This document shows, in pieces, positions 26,927-34,457 of a DNA stretch of 64,000 nt. The stretch is from Caballeronia telluris (GTDB lineage: Bacteria; Pseudomonadota; Gammaproteobacteria; Burkholderiales; Burkholderiaceae). The DNA lies in NCBI RefSeq assembly GCF_001544495.1, contig NZ_FCNZ02000008.1, positions 62,001 through 126,000 on the forward strand, written 5' to 3'. The number at the start of each line of letters is the position of its first letter. The first letter of the stretch is position 1. Made by a program: the position numbers and the translations under genes. The notes under the pieces were generated by a model. The model had not been told where the DNA came from. It searched no databases and was given only the letters and a program-made list of their open reading frames with translations.

Positions 26927-27808
26927 ATGCTAAAAGTTACTAAGGCGGTTTTTCCCGTTGCAGGTCTCGGCACCCGATTCCTCCCGGCGACCAAGGCAAG
27001 CCCGAAGGAAATGCTGCCCGTCGTCGACAAGCCGCTGATTCAGTACGCGGTGGAAGAAGCGATGGCGGCCGGCATCACCGAAATGATCTTTGTCACGGGC
27101 CGCAGCAAGCGCGCGATCGAAGATCATTTCGACAAGTCCTATGAGATCGAGGCCGAACTCGAAGCGCGCGGCAAGGACAAGCTGCTCGAACTCGTGCGCA
27201 GCATCAAGCCGAGCCACGTCGACTGCTTCTACGTGCGTCAGGCCGAAGCGCTCGGTCTCGGCCACGCGGTGCTGTGCGCCGAGAAGCTCGTCGGCGACAA
27301 CCCGTTCGCCGTGATCCTCGCGGACGACTTGCTGTACGGCAAGCCGCCCGTGATGACGCAGATGATCGAAGTGTTCGATCACTATCACAGCTCGGTCATC
27401 GGCGTCGAAGAGATTCCGGCACAGGATTCGAAGTCCTACGGCGTGATCGACGGCAAGGAATGGGAAAGCAACATTTTCAAGCTGTCGGGGATCGTCGAGA
27501 AGCCGGAGCCGGCCGTGGCGCCGTCGAATCTGGGCGTGGTCGGCCGTTATGTGTTGAAGCCGCGCATCTTCGACCACATCCGGGCGCTCAAACCCGGCGC
27601 GGGCGGCGAACTGCAACTGACGGACGCGATCCAGTCACTTCTCGCCGACGAGCAAGTGCTCGCATACAAGTATCACGGCACGCGTTTCGACTGCGGGAGC
27701 AAGCTCGGCTACCTGAAGGCGACCGTGGAATTCGCGTTGCGCCATCCGGAAGTCGCGGCGGACTTCGAAGAGTATCTGAGGACGCGTTCGCCGGTTCTCG
27801 AAGGCTGA
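26927..27808 (+). CDS. galU: UTP-glucose-1-phosphate uridylyltransferase
   Basis: 293 residues. KAVFPVAGLGTRFLPATKA near the N-terminus is the nucleotide-binding G-x-G-T-R-F motif; PKEMLPVVDKPLIQY follows; VILADDLL carries the metal-binding aspartate. It makes UDP-glucose from UTP and glucose-1-phosphate for envelope polysaccharides and trehalose or galactose metabolism. ATG 26927 was preferred to 26891 because AGGG lies 8 bp upstream and the protein then starts MLKVTKAVFP as in homologues. A bidirectional terminator follows. Confidence 0.95.
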   Translation: MLKVTKAVFPVAGLGTRFLPATKASPKEMLPVVDKPLIQYAVEEAMAAGITEMIFVTGRSKRAIEDHFDKSYEIEAELEARGKDKLLELVRSIKPSHVDCFYVRQAEALGLGHAVLCAEKLVGDNPFAVILADDLLYGKPPVMTQMIEVFDHYHSSVIGVEEIPAQDSKSYGVIDGKEWESNIFKLSGIVEKPEPAVAPSNLGVVGRYVLKPRIFDHIRALKPGAGGELQLTDAIQSLLADEQVLAYKYHGTRFDCGSKLGYLKATVEFALRHPEVAADFEEYLRTRSPVLEG

Positions 27809-27830
27809 GCGTTTTTGACAAGCCGGACGT

Positions 27831-27865
27831 AAAAATGCCCGCGATTTACCTCGCGGGCATTTTTT
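27831..27865. terminator. Bidirectional rho-independent terminator between galU and the TusA-family gene
   Basis: A 14 bp perfect stem (27831-27844 with 27851-27864) with loop TTTACC, flanked by A5 on the left and T6 on the right, serves galU on the plus strand and the convergent gene ending at 27884 on the minus strand. Confidence 0.92.
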
Positions 27866-27883
27866 GGCGCTTCGGCAAAGCCT

Positions 27884-28111
27884 TCAGCGGCGGCGCATCA
27901 GGAACACGAAGGTCTTGTCCTCTGCCTTCGATTCGACGATTTCATTGCCGGTCTGCTTCGCGAATGCCGCGAAATCGCGTTGCGAGCCGGGATCGGTAGC
28001 GAGGACCTTCAGGATCTGGCCGCTCTCCATGTCCGCCAGCGCCTTCTTGGCCCGCAAAATGGGCAGCGGGCAATTGAGCCCGCGCGCATCGACTTCCTTG
28101 TGAACTTGCAT
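27884..28111 (-). CDS. TusA-family sulfurtransferase
   Basis: 75 residues beginning MQVHKEVDARGLNCPLPIL. C14 in the CPxP motif is the persulfide-carrying cysteine of the family, and the IF3-C-like fold is complete at this length. Members relay sulfur, for example to tRNA 2-thiouridine in E. coli or in sulfur oxidation elsewhere; which role applies here cannot be told. It lies 41 bp downstream of the inositol dehydrogenase pair on the same strand and could be read from that operon or from its own promoter. The terminator lies 20 bp after its stop. Confidence 0.88.
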   Translation of the reverse strand: MQVHKEVDARGLNCPLPILRAKKALADMESGQILKVLATDPGSQRDFAAFAKQTGNEIVESKAEDKTFVFLMRRR

Positions 28112-28152
28112 CGGGTGAGCCTTCGCTATGCCTCATTCAGAAGGTTTCGATT

Positions 28153-29184
28153 CTACCGCAGCGTCTGCAAATCCACCGGCTGGCCGCTCTGGAACGCCTC
28201 GCGCAATGCGATGCCGATGCGCGTCGCCTCGCGCGCGTCGGCGAGCGTGAGGCCGGTCGGCGCCCCGCCCTGCAACGCCTCGACGAACGCGCGCGCTTCG
28301 TGCAGAAACGCTTCTTCGAAGCGCTCGAAGAAGGTCGGCGTGCATTCGTTGCGCACGCCGGACGCATCCGCGATCTCCACGCGATTCGCCCGCGGATTGT
28401 GCCCGACCGAGAGCGCCCCGCCCGTGCCGATTACGTCGGTCTGCGTGTCGTGGCCGTGCGCCATCGTCCGCGACGCGTAGAACACCGCGAGCCGTCCGTC
28501 CTCGAATTCGCAGATGCCGACGCCATTGTCGATGTCGCCGCATTCGCGCAGGCCTTCGTGGATCGCGATCGTCCCGCTCGCGAACACGCGCTTCGGTCGC
28601 GGATTGCCGAGCAGCCACCGCGCGAGGTCGATGTCGTGGACGCTGCAATCGAGAAAGAGCCCGCCCGAAGTCGGCGCGAAACGCACGAAGAACCCATCGG
28701 GATCGTTCTTGTCGCAGGTCTGCGAGCGCACCATGAACGGCCGGCCAATCGCGCCCTTTGCGACTTTGTCGAAGGCGTCGCGATAGCTCGGATCGAAGCG
28801 CCGCACGAAACCGATCATCACCTGCTGCTCCGGTCTGAGCGCGCTCTCTTCGATCACCCGGTCGCATTCGCCCAGATCGAGCGACAGCGGCTTTTCGCAG
28901 AACACGTGCTTGCCCGCGCGCAACGCGGCAATAATCTGCGCCGGATGCAGCGAAGTGGGCGTGACGAGCCAGACGGCGTCGATCGACTCGTCGGCGAGGA
29001 GCGCGCCGTAGTCGTCGTAAAGCGCGAGTTCGGGCAGGCTCACGCGCGCCCAGTTGCGCTCTTCGGCGACCGGACTGCACGCGGCCGCGAGCACGGCGCC
29101 CGGCACGCGCCACGCGAGATTCTCCGCATGCTTGCGCCCAAGCCGCCCCAGCCCGACGATGCCGATGCGAACCGGCGCGCTCAT
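28153..29184 (-). CDS. Gfo/Idh/MocA oxidoreductase, second inositol-type dehydrogenase
   Basis: 343 residues. RIGIVGLGRLGRKHAENLA is the NAD(P)-binding Rossmann loop, FCEKPLSLDLGECDRVI the EKP motif with catalytic Lys, and HDIDLARWLLG carries the D-x3-H-like catalytic His. It resembles IolG and scyllo-inositol dehydrogenases. Its ATG overlaps the stop of the iolG-like gene (ATGA). Having two paralogous dehydrogenases side by side suggests that one handles myo-inositol and the other a different isomer such as scyllo- or D-chiro-inositol. This is inference from context. Confidence 0.85.
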   Translation of the reverse strand: MSAPVRIGIVGLGRLGRKHAENLAWRVPGAVLAAACSPVAEERNWARVSLPELALYDDYGALLADESIDAVWLVTPTSLHPAQIIAALRAGKHVFCEKPLSLDLGECDRVIEESALRPEQQVMIGFVRRFDPSYRDAFDKVAKGAIGRPFMVRSQTCDKNDPDGFFVRFAPTSGGLFLDCSVHDIDLARWLLGNPRPKRVFASGTIAIHEGLRECGDIDNGVGICEFEDGRLAVFYASRTMAHGHDTQTDVIGTGGALSVGHNPRANRVEIADASGVRNECTPTFFERFEEAFLHEARAFVEALQGGAPTGLTLADAREATRIGIALREAFQSGQPVDLQTLR

Positions 29185-30185
29185 GCGACATTCTCCCCGA
29201 GCTTGACGGCACGTCCCTCGCGCCACGAACGCGTCGCGGCTTCGGCGAGTTCGAGCGCCTTGAGGCCATCGGCGACCGTCGTGCGCACAGGCTTGCCGGT
29301 CGTCACGGCATCGAAGAAATGCGCGATTTCGAGCGCATACGCCGCGCGATACCGTTCGAGGAAGAACGCCTCGGGCACGTCGCTCGACACTGATGTTTTC
29401 GAATACGCGGTGACTTCGGTCGGCCGCACGTTGCCCGCCTGCAGCATGCCGCGGCTTCCGAGCAGCTCGAAGCGCTGATCGTAGCCATACGCCGCGCGCC
29501 GCGCCGTGTTGATCTGGCACAGGCGCCCGCGCTTCGTGCGGATCGTGACGGCGGTCGAATCGATGTCGCCCGCTTCCGCGATCGCCGGATCGGAGAGACA
29601 GCTTCCGGTTGCATGCAGCGTGTCGGCTTCGTCGTCGAGCATCCAGCGGAAGATGTCGAAGTCGTGGATCAGCATGTCCTTGAAGATGCCGCCCGAATGC
29701 CGGATGTACTCGACCGGCGGCGCGCCCGGATCACGGCTCGTCACGATTAGCATTTCCGGCTCGCCGATCTCGCCCGCCTCGACGCGCGCTTTCACCGCCG
29801 AGAACGTCGGGTCGAAGCGCCGCTGGAAACCGATCATGCAGACGACGCCCGCCTTCGCAACCGCATCGGCGCAGGCGCGCGCGCGTTCGAGCGTGAGATC
29901 GACCGGCTTCTCGCAGAACACATGCTTCTTTTGCGCGGCCGATTGCAGGATCAGATCGGCGTGCGTGTCCGTGCTCGAACACACGACGGTCGCGCCGACC
30001 GACGCATCGCCCATCGCGCCGTCGATGTCCGCGACCTGCGCGCCGTGTTGCGCGGCGAGCGCCGCGGCCGCCTCGCGGTTCACATCGACGACGTACTTGA
30101 GCCGCACGCCCGGCTGCCGCGCAAGGTTCGCCGCATGAATCTTGCCGATGCGCCCGGCGCCGAAAATAGCCACATCAATCGTCAT
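29181..30185 (-). CDS. iolG: Inositol 2-dehydrogenase
   Basis: 334 residues. VAIFGAGRIGKIHAANLA is the NAD-binding motif; FCEKPVDLTLERAR contains the conserved EKP lysine; HDFDIFRWML carries the catalytic Asp/His pair. The sequence fits IolG, which oxidises myo-inositol to 2-keto-myo-inositol, the first step of the pathway encoded on the opposite strand. AAGGAGA lies 10 bp before the ATG at 30185; a GTG two codons earlier is too close to the ribosome site. It overlaps the end of the regulator gene by 11 bp and the second dehydrogenase by 4 bp, so all three are one operon. Confidence 0.9.
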   Translation of the reverse strand: MTIDVAIFGAGRIGKIHAANLARQPGVRLKYVVDVNREAAAALAAQHGAQVADIDGAMGDASVGATVVCSSTDTHADLILQSAAQKKHVFCEKPVDLTLERARACADAVAKAGVVCMIGFQRRFDPTFSAVKARVEAGEIGEPEMLIVTSRDPGAPPVEYIRHSGGIFKDMLIHDFDIFRWMLDDEADTLHATGSCLSDPAIAEAGDIDSTAVTIRTKRGRLCQINTARRAAYGYDQRFELLGSRGMLQAGNVRPTEVTAYSKTSVSSDVPEAFFLERYRAAYALEIAHFFDAVTTGKPVRTTVADGLKALELAEAATRSWREGRAVKLGENVA

Positions 30186-31053
30186 AGCCACCTGTCTCCT
30201 TGGATTCCTCGACGTTCAATTCCAGCCGGTACGCGAGCGCGATGAACAGCGCCTGGCACAGGCAAATGGTGCTCGTGAGCGAACGGAACGCAAACGCGCT
30301 GCCCTCCTTCACGAACAAATGCGCGCTCGCGTGACGCGCGAGCGGCGAAAGCTGGCTATCGGTGATGACGAGCGTCTTCGCGCCGTGATGCTGCGCGGCG
30401 CGCACGCAATACTGCGTCTCCTTGCCGTACGGCGCGAAGCTGATCGCCACGACGACATCGCCCTTCCTCACGCTGCGAATCTGCTCGCGATACATCCCGC
30501 CGAAGCCCGACACGAGATGCACGCGCTTAGGCGTGTGCTGCAACGCATACACGATGTAGCTCGCGACCGCGAACGAGCGCCGCACGCCGATCACGTAGAT
30601 GTTTTCCGCCTGCTGGAGCATTTTCACGGCGGCTTCGAAGTGCTCGTCGTCGAGACCGGCTTCGAGTTCGTCGAGACCGGTGCGGCTCGCCGCGATGAAT
30701 TCGCGCGCCACCGATACGCCCGACACCTTCCCCGCTTTTTCGTCGATCAGCTTCCTGATGCGCTGCTGGTAGCTTTGAGGCGAGCTTTGACCGGCATAAG
30801 CCAGCCTGAACACCGCCTGCAAGTCCGAGAAGCCGGAAAAGCCGAAGCGCTGCGCAAACCGCACGACCGCAGACGGATGCACGCCGCACGCGCTCGCGAT
30901 GTCGCTCGTGCGATCCATCATCACGTTCGAGCGATGCTGCTCGATATAGGTCGCGACGCTCTTGAGCTGACGCGGCAGCGTTTCATAGGCTTCCGTGATC
31001 CGCTGCATCAGTTCATCGACGTTCTGCACGTCGGCGCTGGTTTCTTCCTGCAT
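30175..31053 (-). CDS. iolR: RpiR/MurR family regulator of inositol catabolism
   Basis: 292 residues. Residues about 12-85 form the RpiR-type HTH (TSDIASACGVHPSAVVRFAQRFGF). Residues about 125-260 form a SIS sugar-isomerase domain (IYVIGVRRSFAVASYIVYAL; KGDVVVAISFAPYGKET) that binds a phosphosugar effector. It is divergent from the transporter operon and precedes iolG in its own operon. Known IolR proteins of this family in rhizobia repress iol genes through GGAA-N6-TTCC sites, and such a site lies in its upstream region. ATG 31053 chosen over a longer frame to 31128 that would start inside the operator. Confidence 0.88.
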   Translation of the reverse strand: MQEETSADVQNVDELMQRITEAYETLPRQLKSVATYIEQHRSNVMMDRTSDIASACGVHPSAVVRFAQRFGFSGFSDLQAVFRLAYAGQSSPQSYQQRIRKLIDEKAGKVSGVSVAREFIAASRTGLDELEAGLDDEHFEAAVKMLQQAENIYVIGVRRSFAVASYIVYALQHTPKRVHLVSGFGGMYREQIRSVRKGDVVVAISFAPYGKETQYCVRAAQHHGAKTLVITDSQLSPLARHASAHLFVKEGSAFAFRSLTSTICLCQALFIALAYRLELNVEESKETGGYDD

Positions 31054-31087
31054 GGCTCGCTCTTCTTTGCACGCTTCGATGATGACG

Positions 31088-31093
31088 ATTATA
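31088..31093 (-). promoter_or_regulatory. -10 element of the iolR-iolG promoter
   Basis: A perfect TATAAT on the minus strand 35 bp before the iolR ATG. The -35 position, 17 bp upstream, would fall at 31111-31116 inside the left arm of the IolR palindrome, which fits autorepression. The -35 hexamer itself is weak. Confidence 0.5.
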
Positions 31094-31108
31094 GGGAGCG
31101 GATCTACA

Positions 31109-31130
31109 AAATGGAATGTATTTTCCATTT
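31109..31130. promoter_or_regulatory. Putative IolR operator, GGAA-N6-TTCC palindrome
   Basis: AAATGGAA (31109-31116) and TTCCATTT (31123-31130) form a perfect 8 bp inverted repeat around TGTATT. Its core GGAA-N6-TTCC equals the site reported for RpiR-type IolR in rhizobia. It lies between the divergent iolR and transporter genes, so it could control both. Confidence 0.75.
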
Positions 31131-31259
31131 GATCGTCAGTTGAAATTTCTATTGCAGAGCGATGGAACTTGTCCTAATCTTGGTCGTGAGCAGCGGCATC
31201 CTCATCCGCAACCGAGTGCAGCGCTCGCGGAAAACAACAACCGAGATAGGTGGAGACAA

Positions 31260-32318
31260 ATGAAACTACGTACCTTGCGTAAGGGCCGGACCGCGCTAAC
31301 GGCGCTGGCGGCTGCGTTCGCCTTGTGCGGCGCAGCAGCGATGACCTCGACGGCAGCACTCGCCGCCGATGCCAAATTCGTCCTGATCAGCCACGCGCCG
31401 GATTCGGACTCGTGGTGGAACACGATCAAGAACGCGATCAAGCAGGCGGACGAGGATTTCAACGTCGAAACGGACTACCGCAATCCGCCCAACGGCGACA
31501 TCGCGGACATGTCGCGCCTGATCGAACAGGCGGCGGCGCGCAACTACGACGGCGTCATCACCACCATCGCGGACTTCGACGTGTTGAAGAGTTCGCTAAA
31601 CAAGGTGACGGCGAAGAAGATTCCGCTCGTCACGATCAACTCGGGCACCGAGGAACAGAGTGCGCAGTTGGGCGCGATCATGCACATCGGCCAGCCGGAA
31701 TACGTCGCGGGCAAGGCGGCGGGCGAAAAGGCGAAGGCCGCCGGAGTGAAGTCGTTCCTGTGCGTGAACCACATCGCGACGAATACAGTTTCGTTCGACC
31801 GCTGCCGCGGCTTCGCGGACGCGCTCGGCGTCGACTACAAGGCCGCGACGCTCGACTCCGGCCAGGACCCGACCGAGATTCAATCGAAGGTGGGCGCGTA
31901 TCTGCGCAACCATCCGAAGACCGACGCGATCCTGACACTCGGCCCGACGCCCGCTTCCGCGACGCTCAAGACGGTCACGCAAATGGGCCTGCAAAACAAG
32001 ATCTATTTCGTGACCTTCGACTTCTCGGACGACATCGCGAAGGCGATCAAGGACGGCACCATCAAGTTCGCGATCGATCAGCAGCCGTACTTGCAAGGTT
32101 ACATCCCGGTCGCGGTGCTCGCGATCGTGAAGAAGGAACACACCACCGATCCGGCGAAAATCCGCCAGATCCTGGAAGCGAATCCGAAGTTCAAGGCGCG
32201 CCTCGAAACCTATGGATTGCAGCCGTCGTATGGGCCGAAGAACATCCGTTCGGGCCCGGGATTCATCACCAAGGAAAACCTCGACAAGGTCGTGAAGTAC
32301 GCGGGCCAGTATCGCTGA
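31260..32318 (+). CDS. Sugar (inositol) ABC transporter periplasmic binding protein
   Basis: 352 residues. A 35-residue signal peptide (basic start, TALTALAAAFALCGAAAM, cleavage near ALAA-DAKF) leads to a class I periplasmic binding domain (Peripla_BP_4/RbsB-like): SHAPDSDSWWNTIKNAIKQA and ILTLGPTPASATLKTV. The family binds monosaccharides or inositols and delivers them to RbsC/RbsA-type transporters. Linkage to iol genes suggests myo-inositol as ligand. It is first of the long plus-strand operon, 130 bp from the IolR palindrome; GGTGGAGACAA precedes the ATG. An upstream in-frame extension to 31116 is rejected. Confidence 0.9.
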   Translation: MKLRTLRKGRTALTALAAAFALCGAAAMTSTAALAADAKFVLISHAPDSDSWWNTIKNAIKQADEDFNVETDYRNPPNGDIADMSRLIEQAAARNYDGVITTIADFDVLKSSLNKVTAKKIPLVTINSGTEEQSAQLGAIMHIGQPEYVAGKAAGEKAKAAGVKSFLCVNHIATNTVSFDRCRGFADALGVDYKAATLDSGQDPTEIQSKVGAYLRNHPKTDAILTLGPTPASATLKTVTQMGLQNKIYFVTFDFSDDIAKAIKDGTIKFAIDQQPYLQGYIPVAVLAIVKKEHTTDPAKIRQILEANPKFKARLETYGLQPSYGPKNIRSGPGFITKENLDKVVKYAGQYR

Positions 32319-32478
32319 AGCCTTTGCGCTGACCCTCTTCGGGCGGCGGCGTTCCATCGCGCTGCCCGCGTTCATCTCTCGGTTCACCACTGCGCTGTTG
32401 CGTTGTCCATCGACGCGGCATGCGCTCGCGCATCCGAAGCGCGTCAATTCGTGCCTCAAACCGCATCAAGGAGCAATC

Positions 32479-33642
32479 ATGGGCGTAGCCGGCAAGCACT
32501 ATCCGCAACACGCAGATCCACAGGAACCCGCCGACGCGGCCGACAAGGCCCGGCCCTCCGATGAACGCGTGAGACGCGAATCGTGGTTCGGCCATCTGTT
32601 GAACCGCCCCGAGTTCGCCGCGATCTCGGGCACGGTGCTCGTCTTTGCCGTGTTCGGCTTCGCTGCGGGCTCGTCGGGCATGTTCAACCTCGACGGCGTG
32701 ATGAACTGGTCGCAGGTCGCGGCCTACCTCGGCCTGCTTGCGGTGGGCGCATGCCTGCTAATGATCGCCGGCGAGTTCGACCTCTCGATCGGTTCGATGA
32801 TCGGCTTCGCGGGCATGATGGTCGCGCTGCCTTCCGTGTATTTCCACTGGCCGATCTGGCTCGCGATCATCTTCGCGTTCGCGACCTCGATGCTGCTCGG
32901 CGCGCTGAACGGCTATCTCGTGATGAAGACGCGGCTGCCGTCGTTCATCGTGACGCTCGCGTTCCTCTTCATCCTGCGCGGCCTGACGCTCGCGCTCTCG
33001 ATCATGTTCGCGGACCGCACGATCATCTCCGGTGTCGGCGACATCGCGCAGAACGACTGGATCACGAATACGCTCTTTCACGGCGTGGCCTTCCACGGCC
33101 TCTTCACCTGGCTCGGACACATGGGCATCGGCAAACTGCTCGATTCCGGCGAGCCGCTCGTACCGGGCATTCCGAAAGTGATCCTCTGGTGGTTCGCACT
33201 CGCGGCGGTCAGCGCGTTCGTCCTTGCCAAGACGCGCTACGGCAACTGGATTCTCGCGGTCGGTGGCGACGCGAATGCCGCTAAGAACGTCGGCGTGCCC
33301 GTCAAGCGTGTGAAGATTTCGCTCTTTGTTCTTACCGCCTTCTGCTCGTGCCTCTTCGCGGTGCTGCAGGTGTGCGACATCGGTTCGGCGGCGGCGGATC
33401 GCGGCTTGCAGAAGGAATTCGAAGCGATCATCGCGGCGGTCATCGGCGGAACCTTGCTGACGGGCGGTTACGGCTCGGTGATCGGCGCGTGCTTCGGCGC
33501 GCTGATCTTCGGCGTCGTGCAGATCGGCATCACCTATACCAATGTGAGTTCCGACTGGTTCCGCGTGTTCCTCGGCGTGATGCTCCTGATCGCCGTGCTC
33601 TTCAATCACTACGTGCGTCGCCGCGTATCACAGGCTCAATGA
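32479..33642 (+). CDS. Inositol/sugar ABC transporter permease (RbsC family)
   Basis: 387 residues with about ten membrane helices. [16 protein letters not shown] is the conserved DLSVGS-type motif of the RbsC/AraH family, and [20 protein letters not shown] is the C-terminal family signature near the ATPase contact. A polar, likely cytoplasmic N-terminus of about 45 residues precedes helix 1. AAGGAG lies 6 bp before the ATG. It lies 160 bp after the binding-protein gene, a gap in which I see no terminator, and 16 bp before the ATPase gene. Confidence 0.9.
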   Translation: MGVAGKHYPQHADPQEPADAADKARPSDERVRRESWFGHLLNRPEFAAISGTVLVFAVFGFAAGSSGMFNLDGVMNWSQVAAYLGLLAVGACLLMIAGEFDLSIGSMIGFAGMMVALPSVYFHWPIWLAIIFAFATSMLLGALNGYLVMKTRLPSFIVTLAFLFILRGLTLALSIMFADRTIISGVGDIAQNDWITNTLFHGVAFHGLFTWLGHMGIGKLLDSGEPLVPGIPKVILWWFALAAVSAFVLAKTRYGNWILAVGGDANAAKNVGVPVKRVKISLFVLTAFCSCLFAVLQVCDIGSAAADRGLQKEFEAIIAAVIGGTLLTGGYGSVIGACFGALIFGVVQIGITYTNVSSDWFRVFLGVMLLIAVLFNHYVRRRVSQAQ

Positions 33643-33658
33643 CGAGAGGACGAACATC

Positions 33659-34447
33659 ATGAACGAAGACATCATCCTCGCGCTCGAAAACGTCAGCAAG
33701 TTTTTCGGCAAGGTCATCGCACTGAACGGCGTGACGCTGCGCCTGAAGCGCGGCGAAGTGCACTGCCTCCTGGGCGACAACGGCGCAGGCAAGTCCACCC
33801 TCATCAAGACGCTCGCAGGCGTGCATACGCCCTCCTCGGGCGACTATCTCGTCGACGGCAAGCCGGTCCGTTTCGAGTCGCCCAAGGACGCGCTCGATCT
33901 CGGCATCGCGACCGTCTATCAGGATCTCGCGCTCGTGCCGCTTTTGTCCGTCGCGCGCAACTTCTTCATGGGACGCGAGCCGCAGAAGAAACGCTTCGGC
34001 ATCTTCAACGTGATGGACCTCGACCTTGCCGCCGACACGTCGCGGGCCAAACTCGCCGAGATGGGCATCAACGTGCGCGACCCGCACCAGCCGATCGGCA
34101 CGATGTCCGGCGGCGAGAAGCAATGTCTCGCGATTGCGCGGGCGATCCACTTCGGCGCGCGCGTGCTGATTCTCGACGAACCGACCGCGGCGCTCGGCGT
34201 GAAGCAGAGCTTCAACGTCCTGCGGCTCATTCACACGGCGCGCGCCAAAGGCATCTCGGTGATCTTCATCACGCACAACGTGCACCATGCGTATCCGATC
34301 GGCGATTCGTTCACGCTGCTCAATCGCGGCAAGTCGATGGGCACGTACACGAAGGACACGATCAGCAAGAACGAAGTGCTCGACATGATGGCGGGCGGTG
34401 CCGAAATGCAGAAGATGATCGGCGAACTCGAAGGCGCGACGATCTAA
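33659..34447 (+). CDS. Inositol/sugar ABC transporter ATPase, single nucleotide-binding domain
   Basis: 262 residues with one complete ABC domain: Walker [10 protein letters not shown], signature [15 protein letters not shown], Walker [13 protein letters not shown] and switch ITHN. Most RbsA/MglA/IatA-type sugar ATPases are about 500 residues with two fused domains; this protein is the half-size FrcA-like form, so a homodimer probably drives transport. It couples ATP hydrolysis to uptake with the adjacent permease and binding protein. GAGAGGA precedes the ATG. iolC follows after 10 bp. Confidence 0.9.
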   Translation: MNEDIILALENVSKFFGKVIALNGVTLRLKRGEVHCLLGDNGAGKSTLIKTLAGVHTPSSGDYLVDGKPVRFESPKDALDLGIATVYQDLALVPLLSVARNFFMGREPQKKRFGIFNVMDLDLAADTSRAKLAEMGINVRDPHQPIGTMSGGEKQCLAIARAIHFGARVLILDEPTAALGVKQSFNVLRLIHTARAKGISVIFITHNVHHAYPIGDSFTLLNRGKSMGTYTKDTISKNEVLDMMAGGAEMQKMIGELEGATI

Positions 34448-34457
34448 GGAAGAGACC

